From contig NC_060235.2 of the NCBI RefSeq assembly GCF_021155775.2, forward strand, positions 33,644,607 to 33,708,606: a stretch of 64,000 nt of DNA. Reading direction: 5' to 3'. Shown piece by piece: positions 22,901 through 37,911 of the stretch (its first letter is position 1; each line of letters opens with the position of its first letter). Under the pieces are notes generated by a model. The model ran no database searches, was not told the DNA's origin, and saw only the letters and a list, made by a program, of their open reading frames with translations. Both the position numbers and the translations under genes were made by a program. This DNA comes from Neodiprion pinetum (lineage: Eukaryota; Arthropoda; Insecta; Hymenoptera; Diprionidae).

Positions 22901-25900
22901 TGCGGGGAAAGGTGTTTGCCAACTTGCAAGTTAGCGTGAGCTGTGTCTCATTTTGCGAATAAATTTAACGCAAGGTTGTGAGAAAAATACTTGCCAGGGC
23001 GGATGATTCCGTGAGTAAATCACATGAATACTGAAGTATGAAACCCGAGTCGCTGCACTCTGTAATGCTGAGTGTCGATAAGTAAAAATGAAATGTCGAT
23101 TGAAGAATGAATAAGCTGCGACGACAATGGCCGGATGATATCCGACGCACACTCTGGCTTAGGTCGAATCTTTATCGCCTCATCTCGACGTCCCCCGTGC
23201 CATGGTGTACTATCGCAGGGCCGAAATCGCTTGCATAGCTTGCGAGCGTCTCCGGATAGGCAGAGCGTTGAATTTGCAAATAAACGGCCGACCCATTGCC
23301 GGTGTGATTCGGGAAACCGAGAGCCAAAAATCTTCTCTCGAGGTTCGCGGAAACACCGATTGGGAGGATTGGCGCTTCGCGGTCCGAGATAACGCATCCA
23401 GCCTTTCAGTTTGCGGCCCGTCTTCCGCGCTTTCATGAATAAAAATACACCCATTTAACCGTCGACGCATTCCCGGCGAATATCCTCCAGCGACGTAAGC
23501 TTCGCCCGATGAAAAACGACCCCGCAGAGGTCGATCTGAGGTAAGTGTACCAGTCGTTGACCTTTTCCGGTTGTAAATGTTTGGTCCTTGGTTATAAAAT
23601 TACCAAAAAATCAATTTGTAGTGTTCAACCCTCTAGCTATTGGTCTTGGTCGTCGAGAAATTCACAATTTCTGCCGTCGATTTATAATTTTGGAGAATAA
23701 AAAGGTGAATGGTTGGGTCTAAACGTATCAATAACTGGTACACTCACCTTACGAGCTTCCACCCGTGTATTACAACGGACATAGCTTCCCTGGCATTCGA
23801 TACGAATGTACAAGGATTTGCAAGAAGCCGAAGAGCTTCCGCCGGCTCAGGGCGCATGTTTAACTTGCGTGACCTCTGGAGCACCAAGGCGAGAAGCCGT
23901 TCCGCAGGAGCTCGATGAATATCGACGAGTCCGAGGCGCCTGGCACACTTTGGTCACCGCAAGCCGGATTAAGTAGTCGGAAAGTGCGTGTAGACCCTCC
24001 GAGGGTACAGCCTGCTTTGTTTAGCTGCACAAGCAAACGTATCTACCAGATGAAAATCCTAGTCAACGCGAGTCAACGCGCGATTCCAGGTGAAAGCTTT
24101 TCTACGTCTGATTTTGGAACGAGTACGCTCGTTGCGTTGTACAGAGGCGAGGGTGGTGCGACACTCGGATGAAATTGCGGAGTCAGCTGGGCGTGAAAAC
24201 GAAGTTATTGTAATTCAACTTCCGATAGGCTCCTGCGGTGTCCCTCGTGGTCGCACGAGCTCAACAGCTTAAACTTCGAACAAAGTTGGAACTTGTGTCC
24301 ATGCGCTGATTTCAGATCCGTGAAAGTTCGCGACGCCCTCTCCGCTCCCCTTCTCAACTTAATCAATAATTTGGTATTCCGTAGGAAGGCGTAATTTCTT
24401 ATTAGCAATTAAGGCAAGGTAGATTTGGGCGCCCATTAATAGCTGCCGTGGAATCTCCCTCGTGCTCAGGTCAGATGTAAGTTAAGACTCACAAATTGCG
24501 TCGGTGTTCTGGTAAATGGTAATGAGGCAGTTCCAATTCAAGTCACATCCGAAACCCTCGCCTCGCCCCGCCTCGCCTCGTCTTTGCCTTCTCGAGAACT
24601 CACCACTGCACTGGAATCTTTACCCACGTGGATTCCGGATGCTCGGGTAGTTGTTGAAAATTTTTTCGATTGGTCCGGCAAGAGGCCGTGTAAAAAGTTT
24701 TGCACTTATTATTCTTCTTCTTGTTCCTCTCCCTCTTTTTCCCGTGGAAAACAGACCATACTTTACGTTTCTCTTGACTCAATCACCGTCAAGTGTCATT
24801 CCTCTCTCCCTCTCACGCTACTCGAAGTAAAACATCCTAATCTCCACAGTTCGTACAATAATAAAAGTTACCGTTGACACGCGCGAAATTTCAGCAGAAA
24901 ATAAGTTCCTTAAATGGTATTTGACTAACGGTGACGCTGCAAGAGTCATGTTAGGTCAGCCGGTCGTCGTGAAATTAGCAAAATGACTCACTTGCCGAGT
25001 GTTACGACACGTTGCGAAATACTATATAGATATAACGGCTACGCGTTGCGAAGTTCCCGAGAGAGAAATTGATGCGTTCATTTCATTCGCGGATGAGCTC
25101 ATCGTCTCCTTGGCGTTGAAAATCGCGATGAAGATCCTCCAGCCGCGGGTATAATCGCACCAGCGTCAAAAAATTCCCCAAGAGCAGAGCGATTCAAAAG
25201 CTATCGGAAAGGGTGTGAAAAGTTGCGTGCTCGCGGGGTGTCGCGGTTGTCTGGCGAACAGAGGAAGGGCCCAGACACAATAATAACGCGGTGCAGTGCT
25301 CCATAATGCATACATCAACCCTGCACTCCATCGCCCCTCCTCGTGTCTCGGTAGTCACCACATCATTAAGCTCCCGACGTGATGCACTCGTATATCGTAC
25401 GAGCCTCGGCGAGGTCGGCGAGACCCTCCCGCGTAGCTCTTCGTTCCCTGATGGCAAGTCCGGAGTTCGCTCGCTCTTTGCTTTAGTCTGCTGGGTTGCG
25501 CGGTTGCCGGGGTTGGCTTGGCGTCGATTTGGCGGAGGGCTCGGCGTCGCGGCGCCGCGTCCCTGCCCATCACGTGCAGCCAGCCGGTATACGTACCCGG
25601 AGCTTTTCAAACTTCCTACGAAAGTCCCCGGTTCCGACCCACCGAGGCAACCCGACGCGGCGCCTCCAAGTCTCGATTCTACTCACAATATGCTCGAGGC
25701 AATCCGACTCCTTAATTTCGTCTCGAGATGGATTTGGCAGTTACGACTCGCCCGGATTACGCTCACTGACTCTGACGCGTGTATTGCACTACCCTACACA
25801 ATAACCTGCTCCTTCCGCAATTTACATACAATCTTGAAATATTGTGAAATTCAATATTGCAAATACGACTATGGCCTCGAAGTACTCTCTCCAGTTGACA

Positions 25901-26800
25901 GGCCGAAATAGCTGCACTTAAACGAAATGGAATTGTCAATTCGGTGACCTATAATATTGTTTGATACAATTCGGTTTGATCGAAAAATCACCACATCCGA
26001 TCAGCCGTTTTAAACTGCATGATTCTATACATTACCAGTAAGCCTCAATCTGTTGTTTTTTTTTTTTTTTTTGATACAATGACAAAAATCTCGAACAGTA
26101 ACCGTATACTTATCGTTAGTTCAGGGACGGTCTCAAAAATTCTCAAGCTGGAACTCTTTCGCGAATCCGATAATATTTTTTCTCTGCTGAAAATTGTAAA
26201 ACTATCACGATATCTGACGTTTATGCGAGTTCAGCGGAGTTTTGAGGATATGAAAATTGAGCCGCCTATTCCATCGACGAAATGATGATCCCAGCACAAG
26301 AAACAGCGAAACGATTATTTCCTGCCTCGGTCCGGAGACTTAGCTCACCGACAGATATTACAGTCGCAGTTTATGACATCACGTATCGTTGGTACCTGGT
26401 CGGGATCAACCCGACTTTCGTTATCGCTGCACGAGCTTGCGGTAAGAACACGGAGGCTTAGTGGAGTGCGATTTTCCGGGGACGTTCGAAAAGCGGACGT
26501 CGGCGTAACGCAGCGGGAATCCTCCCCCCGCCCCGGAGAAGAGTTGGTAATCGATAAGGGGTGAAGGGTAGTGCGAGATCCTTGTCAGCGCTCGTACAGC
26601 CTCTTGACACGGTCTGGTGCATCGGTAATTTTCCACTTCTCTCTTCTACCGCGGGTTGAAAACTAGCTGGCCATCCTCCTCTCGAGATTTGCTTCCGCGC
26701 TCCTCCCACGCATGCAGTTTTTCCTCTTGAAACTATTCGAAAATCATCACCCGTTCCCCCGAAACTCCTCACACCTTGTCTTCAGCGTCGCGATGATCAC
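22901..26800. other. GC-richer stretch, no gene proven
   Basis: Open frames up to about 200 codons (ATG at 25306, ending 25911) overlap others on both strands and show no domain. A very good splice-donor match, CTGAG/GTAAGTGT, lies at 23540/23541 after a short ATG frame (23509). This could be a first coding exon, but no second exon was identified. Confidence 0.4.
26054..26072 (+). repeat. T homopolymer, about 19 bases
   Basis: T run followed by GATACAAT. Similar T runs followed by GAT occur near 45447-45461 and 49420-49434. On the minus strand each would read ATC plus poly(A). Confidence 0.8.
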
Positions 26801-29130
26801 ATAACAGGTTTCGATGAAATCCTTGCTGTCTGTTTATCTGCACGCTTACGCGTATCGAGAGTTTGTTCATTGCGGAATTTTCTCGTCGTACTCGTTCCCG
26901 ATCCGCCTCATCACAGATTCAAAGCCAACACCTCAGTCAAAGCAAAATGCGGCAGTTGTTTCCGGTTCTTTGACGTTTTCCAACAATTTCAAAAGTGACG
27001 TGCTAGAGGAGCGGAGCTTGCGGTTCTACTTTATACAAGGCGAGGCGAAGATTTCAATTTCACCTTGACTAATCGGGAACCGTTAACGCGAACCGTAATA
27101 CGAAGATTATCTTGCCAACGGCTTTCATGACTCAATCATGAAATTCACGCGAAGCGGTAGTTTAATGTTAACCCGGATGACGCGTGTTGACTTGGTTGTG
27201 AGCTAACGACATTTTTATCTTCTTTGACTTTCTTTTCCGCGAGCTTGTATAACTGTTCTCACGTCATCGTATCATGTCTTTTTCTTATCAATGGAAAAGG
27301 TAATTGATGAGAGTTTGATCGCTAAGTTAAGAAGTCGAGTCAACTTATATATTATATGTATGTATGTATGTAAACGAATTTTTATCTTGATAACAAACAT
27401 CGAGGTTTTTTTTTCCTCTTTTTCCGACCACATTATTTCTTCCTTCCTTTGGTCTACTTGGAGCTAAGATTTGAAATGCAAATCGTAAAACAGACTGCAG
27501 GAGATTATAACGGTAATTAATGAACGCGAATTAAACGCTCTTAACGTAGCTAGTTGCGCCGTGCGGCAATTACGTGTGTCAGATAAGCGAGAAAATTTCA
27601 CTTCTGAATTTACACTTTAGCAAAATGAATTCTAACACCGTGAATTAGTCTGCAAACGTGATCAATTTCCTCTACGCTGCATCCACTTTATTAATTCACT
27701 AATAATCGCAGGAACAATATTCTTTTTATTGTGTACGAACATGTGCTTGCAAATAAATTTTTACGTTTCAACGAATCTCATTGCCAGTACAACGGTGGAA
27801 ACAAAAGAAGAAACGAAACTGATATCGTTACGGAGGGGAAAAAATGATGGAATTGCAGAACTTGCGTTGATGGAGTTTCGTCATTATTATACAGATAATT
27901 TGAAACGTGACTGAGACCCGTTATTCAACTCTACTACGTCGACTTCTAAAGAAACGTAAATTCCTGACGTTTAGTAAACATAATCGTATAAAAAAATGTG
28001 AAGATAATCTAAATGTGTACTATGAAAAAAATGTGTACTGCTAACTATGAAAGTTCTATCGGATAAGGAGTTTTTATATTCAAAGAAGAGTTTAAGGTTG
28101 AACGGACTTCACCGTCAGAATCACAACTTAGAGTTAGTATTCTTTAGAAAAATTTTCAGTAACTTTTTTTGCGTCGACGTTAGTGAGCACTAATGAAATT
28201 TCTATTACACCTGAGATAGAAGGTTCTGAGCAAATACGAATAACACAAGCTTGAGATCTCAAGATTTAGAGAAAGGATTTCATAATCACAGCGTGAAAAA
28301 TGATTAGAATCCGGTGTTTTTAATCCGGCTCCAAGGTTTTCGAGCCCACATATTTCGCTCACTGAGCAGATCTCCCGATATTTTCTCAAAAACATTCAAG
28401 AAATCTTATAGTTACAACGCGCAAATGTACCTAATGTTTGACTAGCGTGGCATCTGTTTTAGCGTAATTACGCAAATCTGTTTCTATCAAAAGCCCATCA
28501 GAATCACCAGAGATTAATCACATATCATAGCACTTTTTCTAAAACTGTTACCAACTTGACTAGTGTCATTCGAATTCGCACAGAATCATTTCTAACCCAT
28601 TACATAGTACAGGGATCTTGTTTCGTTCGCATTTGCACTGTCATTTACGCGAGTAACATTGTTGAAGGTTTTTAGAACATTTTCTCATCCCTTTCCGTAC
28701 TTTCGAATGAGATGACAGGCCCGCGTTCATCCTGAAAATCGATGCCGAAATCGGACACAAAACAAGTGTCTTTTTCGGCGGACTAGACCATCGCACATAC
28801 ATATTTTCGAACAGAATGTCATACCTCATAGATACCTCGAAAATCTGGGATCGTTGGAGCAATGCTGACGGCAGATTCAGATTCAGGATGTGCGAAAACA
28901 AGTGCCTGAGGAAGTTGGTTCATTCCGCCGGACAAAACACTTTTTTTGTGCGGCTGTGTAATGAGAAGAGGGATGAAAAAATTGGGGTACATTGCGCAAC
29001 GGCCTCTTCACAACGACCGGTGTCCTACCGGTGATAATTATTGTTGGCAACTCGGCGAACGTCTGCGTCCGCGATATAATAACCGGTCCTGGTAACAATG
29101 AAACCGTTTGCTCCGTCCGCTCGCACGATG
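26801..29130. other. No gene recognised
   Basis: AT-richer DNA with short open frames (84 codons or fewer). A (ATGT)n repeat at 27355. Nothing else could be supported. Confidence 0.6.
27355..27372 (+). repeat. (ATGT)n microsatellite
   Basis: Four ATGT units in an AT-rich stretch. Confidence 0.85.
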
Positions 29131-31950
29131 CGAGGCAGCGAGTCGGTCGACGGGGGTGTTATAGTAACACAGTCGGAGATTAGGGCTTGGCTGGCGTATT
29201 GTTTGCCCCGTGGCTCGGGGGGTGGGGAGGCGGGGGAAGCCTGACAAAAGGTCTACAAATCCTCGAGGGGGGGGGGGGCAGCAAGACGTACGCTCACCCC
29301 TCCAGGAAACCCGGGCGTATCACCACGGACCTGCGAACGAGATGGGAACCAGGGATGCTGGAGAGCCTTGGAACTAATGGAAGGGCGTTCCGAACGAGGC
29401 TCCGGGACACAACCGGAAGCTGAGAGTCGAAAGATGAGGGGGGGGGGAGATTTTTTTCAAGGGAGCAGAAACCTGACAAAGTCTGTATTTCGGTGCAGTT
29501 ATTGGTTTCAGCCCTGATTATTGACTAACGGCTGTATTTACGGGGGTTCGGAACCTCGCGAGGTGCACGAGTTTTAAGGTATATATATAAGATTCGTTGT
29601 GCAGCAGGGCGATTTACGGTGAACTGTAAATAAGACCGCCAGCTATTTTTTGCTGCAGAGTAGCGGTGTGAGAGAATGTGTGAGTCGGGAAAGGAGAGGA
29701 AGTAAATGGAGAGAACGATAACAGTGGAGGAGGTGGAGGACGAAGTATAACTGGAGAGTATACCTGCCTATCCATTGTAAACAGAGCAGTTTGGGATGAA
29801 TTTAGTCCGAGTGGAACTACGTTACTACATCTCGGGAGGTTTGTACAAATGAGAAAAACATTCTTTTCTACTTTCGAAAAGTTACGAAAGTCGGGCAAAG
29901 AAAAATATAACCCCCCTCCCCGCGCTTTCTTCGCTCCGCTACTGCACTTCCCTGCCTGCCTGAACAAATATCAGCTGTACGACAAAATATTCGAAATTTT
30001 CTTCCGCGCGTTACACACCAGCTCGTGTGTTCATACGCGAGTGAAATGAAAATATTCAATTACAAATGGAGAAGAATTTTAAGTCTGGCTCTTGCTCGTC
30101 GTCGCCTCGTTATAACCTTAATCCGATTAACTCGATGTAATTTCGGTATATCCTGTCGCGTTTTTGCGTCTCTTATTGGGGAAGACGGGTGTCTCCATTT
30201 TTTTTAATTCGTTTACTCGGCAGTCGATACACTCTTGTACAGCCTGCAGGTTGAACGTCTTGAAAATGTACAGACGCTAGTCCCACCGCAAAATGAAAGA
30301 AAATTGAAAGATTTGCAGTGAAACGTTATATCTCAAGTTTTCCCTTGGCTTCCATCGCTTCTTCTCAACAGCCGCTCGTCGGAAGTCGGGTATAGAAACG
30401 GAACGGGAGGTAGGGAAAGATTTCTTTTTTACTTGTCGTTAGCTCGAAGTTTGTACATCAATAAATCGTTTATTTCCAACACCCGCTACCACGCCGGATG
30501 GAGCTCGAGACTGTATCCTGTAGATTCTACTAAAGTTTCCAACCCCGTAAGTGCGCGGCGGAAAATTTCTTGCAAACATTAGTTCATCGAAAGTCAGAAT
30601 ACCGGGCGCGTGATGGTGGGGAAAAGATAGGTACCCACCTACAATATTTCTTCCCTTCACCCACGGTAAAATTCGGTTTTTTAAATCCCACCGCCGAGCA
30701 GCAAGACTCCGACTGCAAAATTCGGAGTCAAAAATGAGCGGAGGGTGAATTGGGCTCGGTTATATGCCGGAGTTCCTAAACGAAAGGTGGAGTGTCGATA
30801 ACCCTTTACGTAGTGAAAACGGATAGTTGAATATCGATAGAGCCCCCAACAGTGGCGAGAGTTTTGACGAGAAAATTCCCGGGTTATCCCGCCCTCGCCT
30901 CGGTTCGAATACCGTAACGATTCCCATCTATGGCAGGTACCAAATGGTCCATAACTGTAACGGTTACGGTTACGGGCTCGCTTTTCGAGCTGATACCTTA
31001 GTTCGTACGATTCGTACATGAGTATACACACGCCGAGGGCCCGCACGGATGCAAGCTAACCGGTGATCGCGTGGCCTGCGAATCAATGGGACGCTGCATC
31101 TTTTTCCCGACTATCAAACCTTACGAGAGGCGCTACCGCTTGGTAACGAGTCGCGGTGTGAAACGTCCGCCGGAGATGTGAAACGAAACTGACAGCGCGG
31201 CCAAGGGTGAAAAGGGGCCTTTGAGGAATTCTGTGAGTGGGTGTGAAGAAGAAGGAAGGGTCATGAGGGCCCCGTCAGATCGATGGGGGTCAAACTTCCC
31301 TGGCGCAACTATCAAACTCGACCGTCGGAGGAGGGTTTCTTGACAGATCGCTGCTGGTCAATTAAATTCCACGCGTCCACGTCTCGCGGTCAACCTCAGA
31401 CGAGCTTTCAATTTCAGGAGACTTTACGAAGGGTGCTGCTGTACGACGTGTGGCGTTTCTTCTCGAGCTTTCTTCCCTCGAGCTCGGGGGAGATTGACGG
31501 GCTTCGGAGAAGCGCCCCTTGTCCTCGGGAGATCTACGCACGCTGCATGGTCCGACTGGAGTTCGCTTAAATAGGTTACGTGATTAGGCTTAGAGACCCT
31601 AGGCGAGCGTTTAGCCCGGACACGATCAGCAATTTCCGATCGACCCTCGTCTACCGCGTTGTTTTCTTCTCTGTCGAACCACGGGCTGACCTGCGGGAGT
31701 CCAGATTGAATTAAACCCGTCCGGAAATGAATCCCGCATTACGGGTGCTCGAGTCGCTCCTCCTTGGTCGTCAAACAAACCCTGCAGGATTCGTATTGAA
31801 GTCCTCCAGGACCATTTCGGCGATCGACGCGACTGTCCAAGCCCAAGTTCGCCCAGAAGTGTGAATGCATGCATGAGGGGAGCCGAACACGCTTGTAACA
31901 CAGGAAACGTAACCTTTTCCTCCCGATTATTCGCGTAGCGGATAGATAGG
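29131..31950. other. GC/G-rich stretch, no gene recognised
   Basis: Several G-rich runs (29205-29280, 29436-29448) and overlapping open frames up to 121 codons on both strands without domains. It could hold regulatory or untranslated exon sequence. No start, donor or acceptor set was found to prove this. Confidence 0.5.
29267..29278 (+). repeat. G homopolymer, 12 bases
   Basis: G12 within a G-rich stretch (29205-29280) that also holds GGGGGGTGGGGAGGCGGGGG, suitable for G-quadruplex formation on the plus strand. Confidence 0.85.
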
Positions 31951-34900
31951 TCACGAGGGTTCCTTGGAATTGCGTTTGAAAGGTTGCGCGCCCGGAAAGG
32001 TTGCTAATAAACGTCGGTGAAGAGCTCGATCGATTGGCCGTCAATCGTGAAATCAACGCGAGTCTCGTACTGCACTTATAAGTGGCTTGATCGTGCAGAC
32101 CCGCGACGCTTTTTCTTGACCCGGAAGTTATACGCCATTTTGTTTTAAACTAGTTTTAACACGATCGTTGACACGCGATTTCGTGCCTGGAAAAATCACC
32201 GAGAACAATATGCTCTCGCAAAATTTATTCCACGCGACGTTTCGTCGTCAGATGATATTCCATTGATATCATATTCATGTCGTGACAGAGGAGAACTCAG
32301 CTTAGACCAAAACTTAGCCGCTATAGCATTTGAACTCCTCGACAGGGAGAATAGCGAAATTTGGACACTTTCATATTCGGGAAAGTCAGGACCGAACACA
32401 AAGAGGAATAATTTATTGGAGCCGGTCGTACCCGGATCACATTCAAGTGTCTTATTGGCAACTCAGCTGCAATCGAGATGGGTTTGAGACCAAGAAGATT
32501 GGCTGCTTTGTTCCGGCAAAGTCGCGGCTGACTGAACGTCTGATCGGACCAAGGCGTGACCTTCCTGTCAACAACAAAGTGGATCGAGGTGAGGATGGGA
32601 CTACGGTTGAGGATAGCCAGATACTTTTTAACACTTTTTCCGACGTCTCGTCACCAGCGGTGATTACGGTTCTATTAGCGCGGTGACTGACGGCTGAAAA
32701 AAAAAGTATGCAATCTCGATCCGGAGGAGATTTATGAATTCGAGGAGATCAGGCACCGCGGTATGGGTTCATCAAAGTTTAAGGGGGCTTGATTAACAGG
32801 CAGATTTTTTCCGTGCTGGATGAGGCCTCGTCAAAGAATCGCTTTATTAAATTCTTTCTTTTCCCGAAGCCATGAAGTTACTGTTACATCGCGTGATGCA
32901 TAAAACATTTAATCAGAAGATTGTTATACCAAGGCGAACAAGCGCCCGAGCAGCTTCTGGCGTCGAACGACGACGAAAGGAATCTCAAAAACTCATCTCC
33001 GTATGCTAATTGACCAATAAGTCTTCGCGATTCGGCTTTTCCATTTCTCATTCCTTACGTTCCCCTTCTTCTTTTTCTTCTTCTTATTCTTATTCTTCCT
33101 ATTCCTCCATTTCCCCTCCTTGGAGTTGCCTCGCAGCCCTCGTCAAATCGGAACTGGGCAACTTGGTAACTGTGGTCATAAAAAGGACTTGTATAACTTA
33201 AGTTCCGGAAGGACGCCAAACGGTGACTGGTGATCTCAGCGGGTTTCAAAACCTTCCAACTATGGGTCTCTGCCACGGCGTGCCGAGCAAGGCCAAACGC
33301 GACTCAACCCTCAGACATGACAATAACTGCGCGTCTCTTTCCTCCGTTGGCTTCTTTGGACTCCGAATGCTGCAGCGGCCAGCACTTTGTGCCTTCGTCC
33401 TGAGGGCGTTGTAAAAGTGCTTTACGGCTCTGCTGCAACCGCCTACAAAGAGGAAATGGCGGCAAAGCTCACCCTTGTCCTCTGCGGGGGTCGAGTGCGT
33501 CGCGAGTGGGTGCCATTGACGTATTAGCAGACAGAGTTAACGAGATGACGGGGTATAAAACGAACGAGGAACCGCGCCGAGAGCCGACATGACACGCTTT
33601 GGGAAGTTCATTTCCAACTTGCACACACTTTCAGTGAGTTTTGGGCTTCTCCTTTCGTCACATTTCCTTCGCCAGGATCGAGGAAAAATATTATTACTCT
33701 CAACTTGATTCCGAATCCCGGATTCCCGTAAAACGGTCCTGGAAAAAGAGAGCCTTGGAAATTGGATAGCTTTTTCTACATTCCGGTATACAGGAGGATG
33801 GATTCGATGTTGGTTAATCAGAATTTCTACCCGCAAACAGCTAACCGAGTTGGAAACTTTCGGGTTCCCTATACTCTCGTACTACATGGACATCCCTTTG
33901 GGAGTGAATCGCCGTGTTTTTTCCCCGGGGGAAGGGACGAGAAAAAACAACAAAGAACAAGTGAAAAACAATTTTCGCTGGATACGCAACGACGAAGGTA
34001 CATAACAAGAAGGAAGTTCACAAAGAAAGAAACTTCTGGTTAGTTCAAATTCGCGCTCCGGACGTGCGTATTCATAAAACTCGCGAGGTGAATTTAAGAT
34101 TGTGGATACCATTTCCGGTTGTCTTTTGTTCGGAAAATTTGAATCCAAACGTGTTACCGCCGACTGCATGGATACTCTGATTACTTGACGATGAAAATCA
34201 GTTTTCTTCAAATTTTATTCTCTAAATAACTGCAGCGAACACCTCCGCGTCTGGACTCGTGAATAAAATTACCCGCAAAGTCGTGAAGAACGACTTCGTT
34301 TCCCTCGATTTCCAGGTTCTCATCTTGTTACCGTCCACTTTGCAGTTCTCCTCCAGACCTACCATAACATCCAACTCCAGATATTCAGATGTAAACATTC
34401 ACGAGGCATGAAGAAAAACTTTTCTCGCCTCTTTCCTTCGCCGATTCTTTTTTCTTCTTTCACGAAAACATCAAGGCTTTATCAAATGCACGCGCGTTCC
34501 TGGCTTATGAAGCGGTTTCTTTTTACCGTCGACATGCCTCTGCAAGCAGCGCGATAACGAGGTCAATTTAAAACGTGATAGTGGCTATAAATCGGCAGGC
34601 CGACACCCTGTACGCGATTGTGTTTGATAACGATCCTTCGATCGGTGTATACGAGGAGGGGAAGGAAGATCTCGACATCGGGGAGTCTGGATAAAACAGG
34701 AACTTCGCTAAGGGTGAGGAAGAAGAAAGAAAAATTACGAATCGTCGCGTACGTTTCCGATACAAAAACCCTAGAGTGGCTAATGAAAAAAATCGTCACA
34801 CGTATTATCGATGTGCTTGAAGTGGTGGAATTTTCTCGACTGTAATTTCAATTCGTCTGCTGCTACAGAGTGGTGAAGAGAAGAATTGAATGCATAAGTA

Positions 34901-37900
34901 ATTTCGATACCTCTCGATACGGAGTAAACTTGCAAATTTCTAGAAAACAAAATTTATCCGTCACACGCTGAAATTAAATGCCAGCAACAAATTCAGCTAG
35001 AGAGAAAAAAGTAATAGCGGTTAATCGTACGAGTCTGTAAAAGTATAACGCTGAAAATATTTGAAACTCCTGGTCGAAATTTATCCCCGCATATCCAAAC
35101 AAGTCTACAGGTTCGACATGACGGTTCGGTTCACGGGCAGAATTGAATTTCGATATTCGCCTGTCGGCATGGAGCGTTATATTTATAAAAATAAGAAAGT
35201 ATGAAAAGTGTTCTTCGATGCTGATAAATATTTGGAGTACGGAATAAAAATTTATTGCTTTCGGTCCGCTGGCCAGGAGCCAATCCAGGGACACTCGAAA
35301 TGTCACAGGGATCGCTCGGCGAAACCCTCGCGAAGCATTTTCCACCCTTGTGTTCTCTCCTAGGGTTCAATATCGCCTAACAGACTGCGCCCAACGCCGT
35401 TGACCTTAACCGGGTGACCCAACCGTCAAAAATCTGGGGGCAAATGAACGGAAAGTGGAAAGGCGAAGGCGGGATTTTTCGGTCGGCGTTACGCGATAAC
35501 GCTATGCTCAGAGTTAACCAGGTCATTGGTGGTTCGGGCCTAATTCCCACCTCGGAAGTTGAGTGAAAATAGACCGAATTGCGGATAAATGGAGCACGAG
35601 TAGCTGCGAGCATACCTACGTCGAACGGCAGGACTACTAACCGGGGTAAATCGGCGTGGCGCAAGATCCGGGGAAATTGCTTGGAATGAAACAGGTTTTG
35701 CAAAATAAAGTGATTTCACTCGACATTTAGTCCGTCAAATCGCTTGTGAAATCCATCTTAACGTTTCTCGTACACTCGGCCTTAACGTATATTTGCAACT
35801 TCCTAATACGGCACGTGGAGTGAAAAATGTTTTGAAACAAAAGTGAAAAAAGCACAATTGAAGCTAATCGATTGTTTGATTGTAATAGAGGAAAAAGTTC
35901 CTGCGATCCAAAGGAAAAATTTAAAACACCCTATTCCAACTGTAAATATCTCGTTATTAACAGCGTCAGAAAAATTACGATTACAGGTATACTATTATTT
36001 TATCAGCATAAAATTGGTGTAAAAGTTTGTCCGATTTGAATGACAGAAATAATTCATTTTGTTTGTAAATGTATTCCCCACAAATCGACAAGGAAAGATT
36101 TATTCTTGAGCTTGTCAGTTGGTATGAAACATCCGATGTACACAATTTTCATAATCCGTAAATTTTATAAAGCGTAAAATATACGCATTAAAACAGCATT
36201 GTTCATCAGAATACGGACAAACAATGGACGTCGATGTTTTGGTGAAAGAAAAAAAAAATGGATTTTCTTGGTGTATAATAAGCTGTTTATAATACTGGAA
36301 ACATTTAATGTCCCAACATTTTTTCCTGTATAATGTAGATTTTTTAAATTAATTGTACGTGACTGCATCAGCTTTGCTGACAATTTTCGAAACTTCATTT
36401 TGTCCACTTTTTGGTTCAAAATTTTTTCAACCAGACTACGCATTCCGTTAATTCTTAAGGAAAAAAGAATATGGTAAAACTGTAAAGTTTCAGTAAACTA
36501 GAACTCCATTAAGCTCGTCGCGTGTCACGCGATGTATTTAAACTTCAGATTTTACATTGCGCACCTGTGACTGCATAAACGTTGTAACGTTATTCGCCGC
36601 AGCAGAAATACAAACGCGGATCAACTCTAGCCAACAGCGCTCTTGGGGCTAATAATTTTCCATAGACATACACTGTGTACGTGTTTAACCTGCACACAGC
36701 CTTGCAGTGCGATGGATAGAACCGATAATCGAATCGCCACTAGATAATATTATCGTTAATGTTATTGCAGCTCTCGTTCTTCTTTTCAACGTTATATAGA
36801 CAGAGACCCACGTCGAGTTTATCGCCCGGTCATAACTCCACCTGGAGCGCTTTTAGATAGACGGGAACTTTGCCCCGCGTTCTATTATCGGGTACATGAA
36901 ACTGCGATCATTTAACGTTTCAGAGACAGGTGAACAGATTCAAGTCCGTATGATTAAATTGAAAATCCGTGCCAGATTACCGACGGAACTGAAGCTTGAA
37001 CTCAAATACTCGACGTTGAAACGGGAGGATTTCTCTGGCATCGTACAAATATTTGTTGTTAATTTTCGCCTACCGGAAGTGCCGGAAGTTTGTCTTATAA
37101 TCCGCCAAGTGTATACGATCAAGGCAAAAGCTCGTCTCGAACGCGAATACGTTGTGTGTAATTTCATGAAATGCGATAATTAGTTGCAATTCCGTTTTGT
37201 CAGTAACGAAAAATCGCCGCGAAGAACGATGATAAACTTTATTTCAATTTATTGTCAGATCTTCTCCTCGACGCGACGCTGAAAGTTTCCGTGGAACCGA
37301 CGAGGTCCTAAATTTCCTCAAAATGGCCTGTTTCTCCGCAGTACGGGAAACCGTAAGGTTGGCCAAAATTTCTTTGGGGAGCGGTGACCGCTTGTGGGGT
37401 TAAACCCGTATGAAAATTAATACTTCGCAGCGCAGACGCACCCCGCAATTTGCTTTCTCAAGCAATAATTATATCCCGGCGGTAGAGCTGGCCGTCGAGT
37501 TTGTTCATCCTGCATATATTCACCTCTTTCGTCGTTCTCTTGCCAGCTTCTCATGAGATTTCAGCAGGTAGTTTATCCCAGCTGCGGTTGCGCGGGTCTT
37601 CGATTACAAAACTAATTCGCAGAGACGTGGAGTAAATTTTGCTCAACCAACCAGGCTGAAGATCTATTCCAGAATCGCAGTTTTTGAATGACGAAATTAT
37701 TCGAGTTACTTTTCTATTAACCCTATTGTTAGGTAAGAAAGATGCTCACGATAATTACGACGTGGAAAAAAAAAGAGAGACAAACTCGAAATGTTATTCT
37801 CTTTCTCTCCTTCACCCTTTATCTTCGATGTTTAAGATTGACTTCAACAAGCAGGCAGATCCATGGAGAATATCCTGGAATAATTAGGTACTCCTGCACG

Positions 37901-37911
37901 GTGAAAAAACA

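Noticed and set aside
25306..25911. About 200-codon open frame as a host gene
   Set aside because: No domain, composition follows the local GC content, and opposite-strand frames of similar length overlap it.
32779..32790. TTAAGGGGGCTT as a second Kolobok-like terminus
   Set aside because: Similarity stops after 12 bases (gattaac in place of tccagtgtga), and no partner terminus was found.
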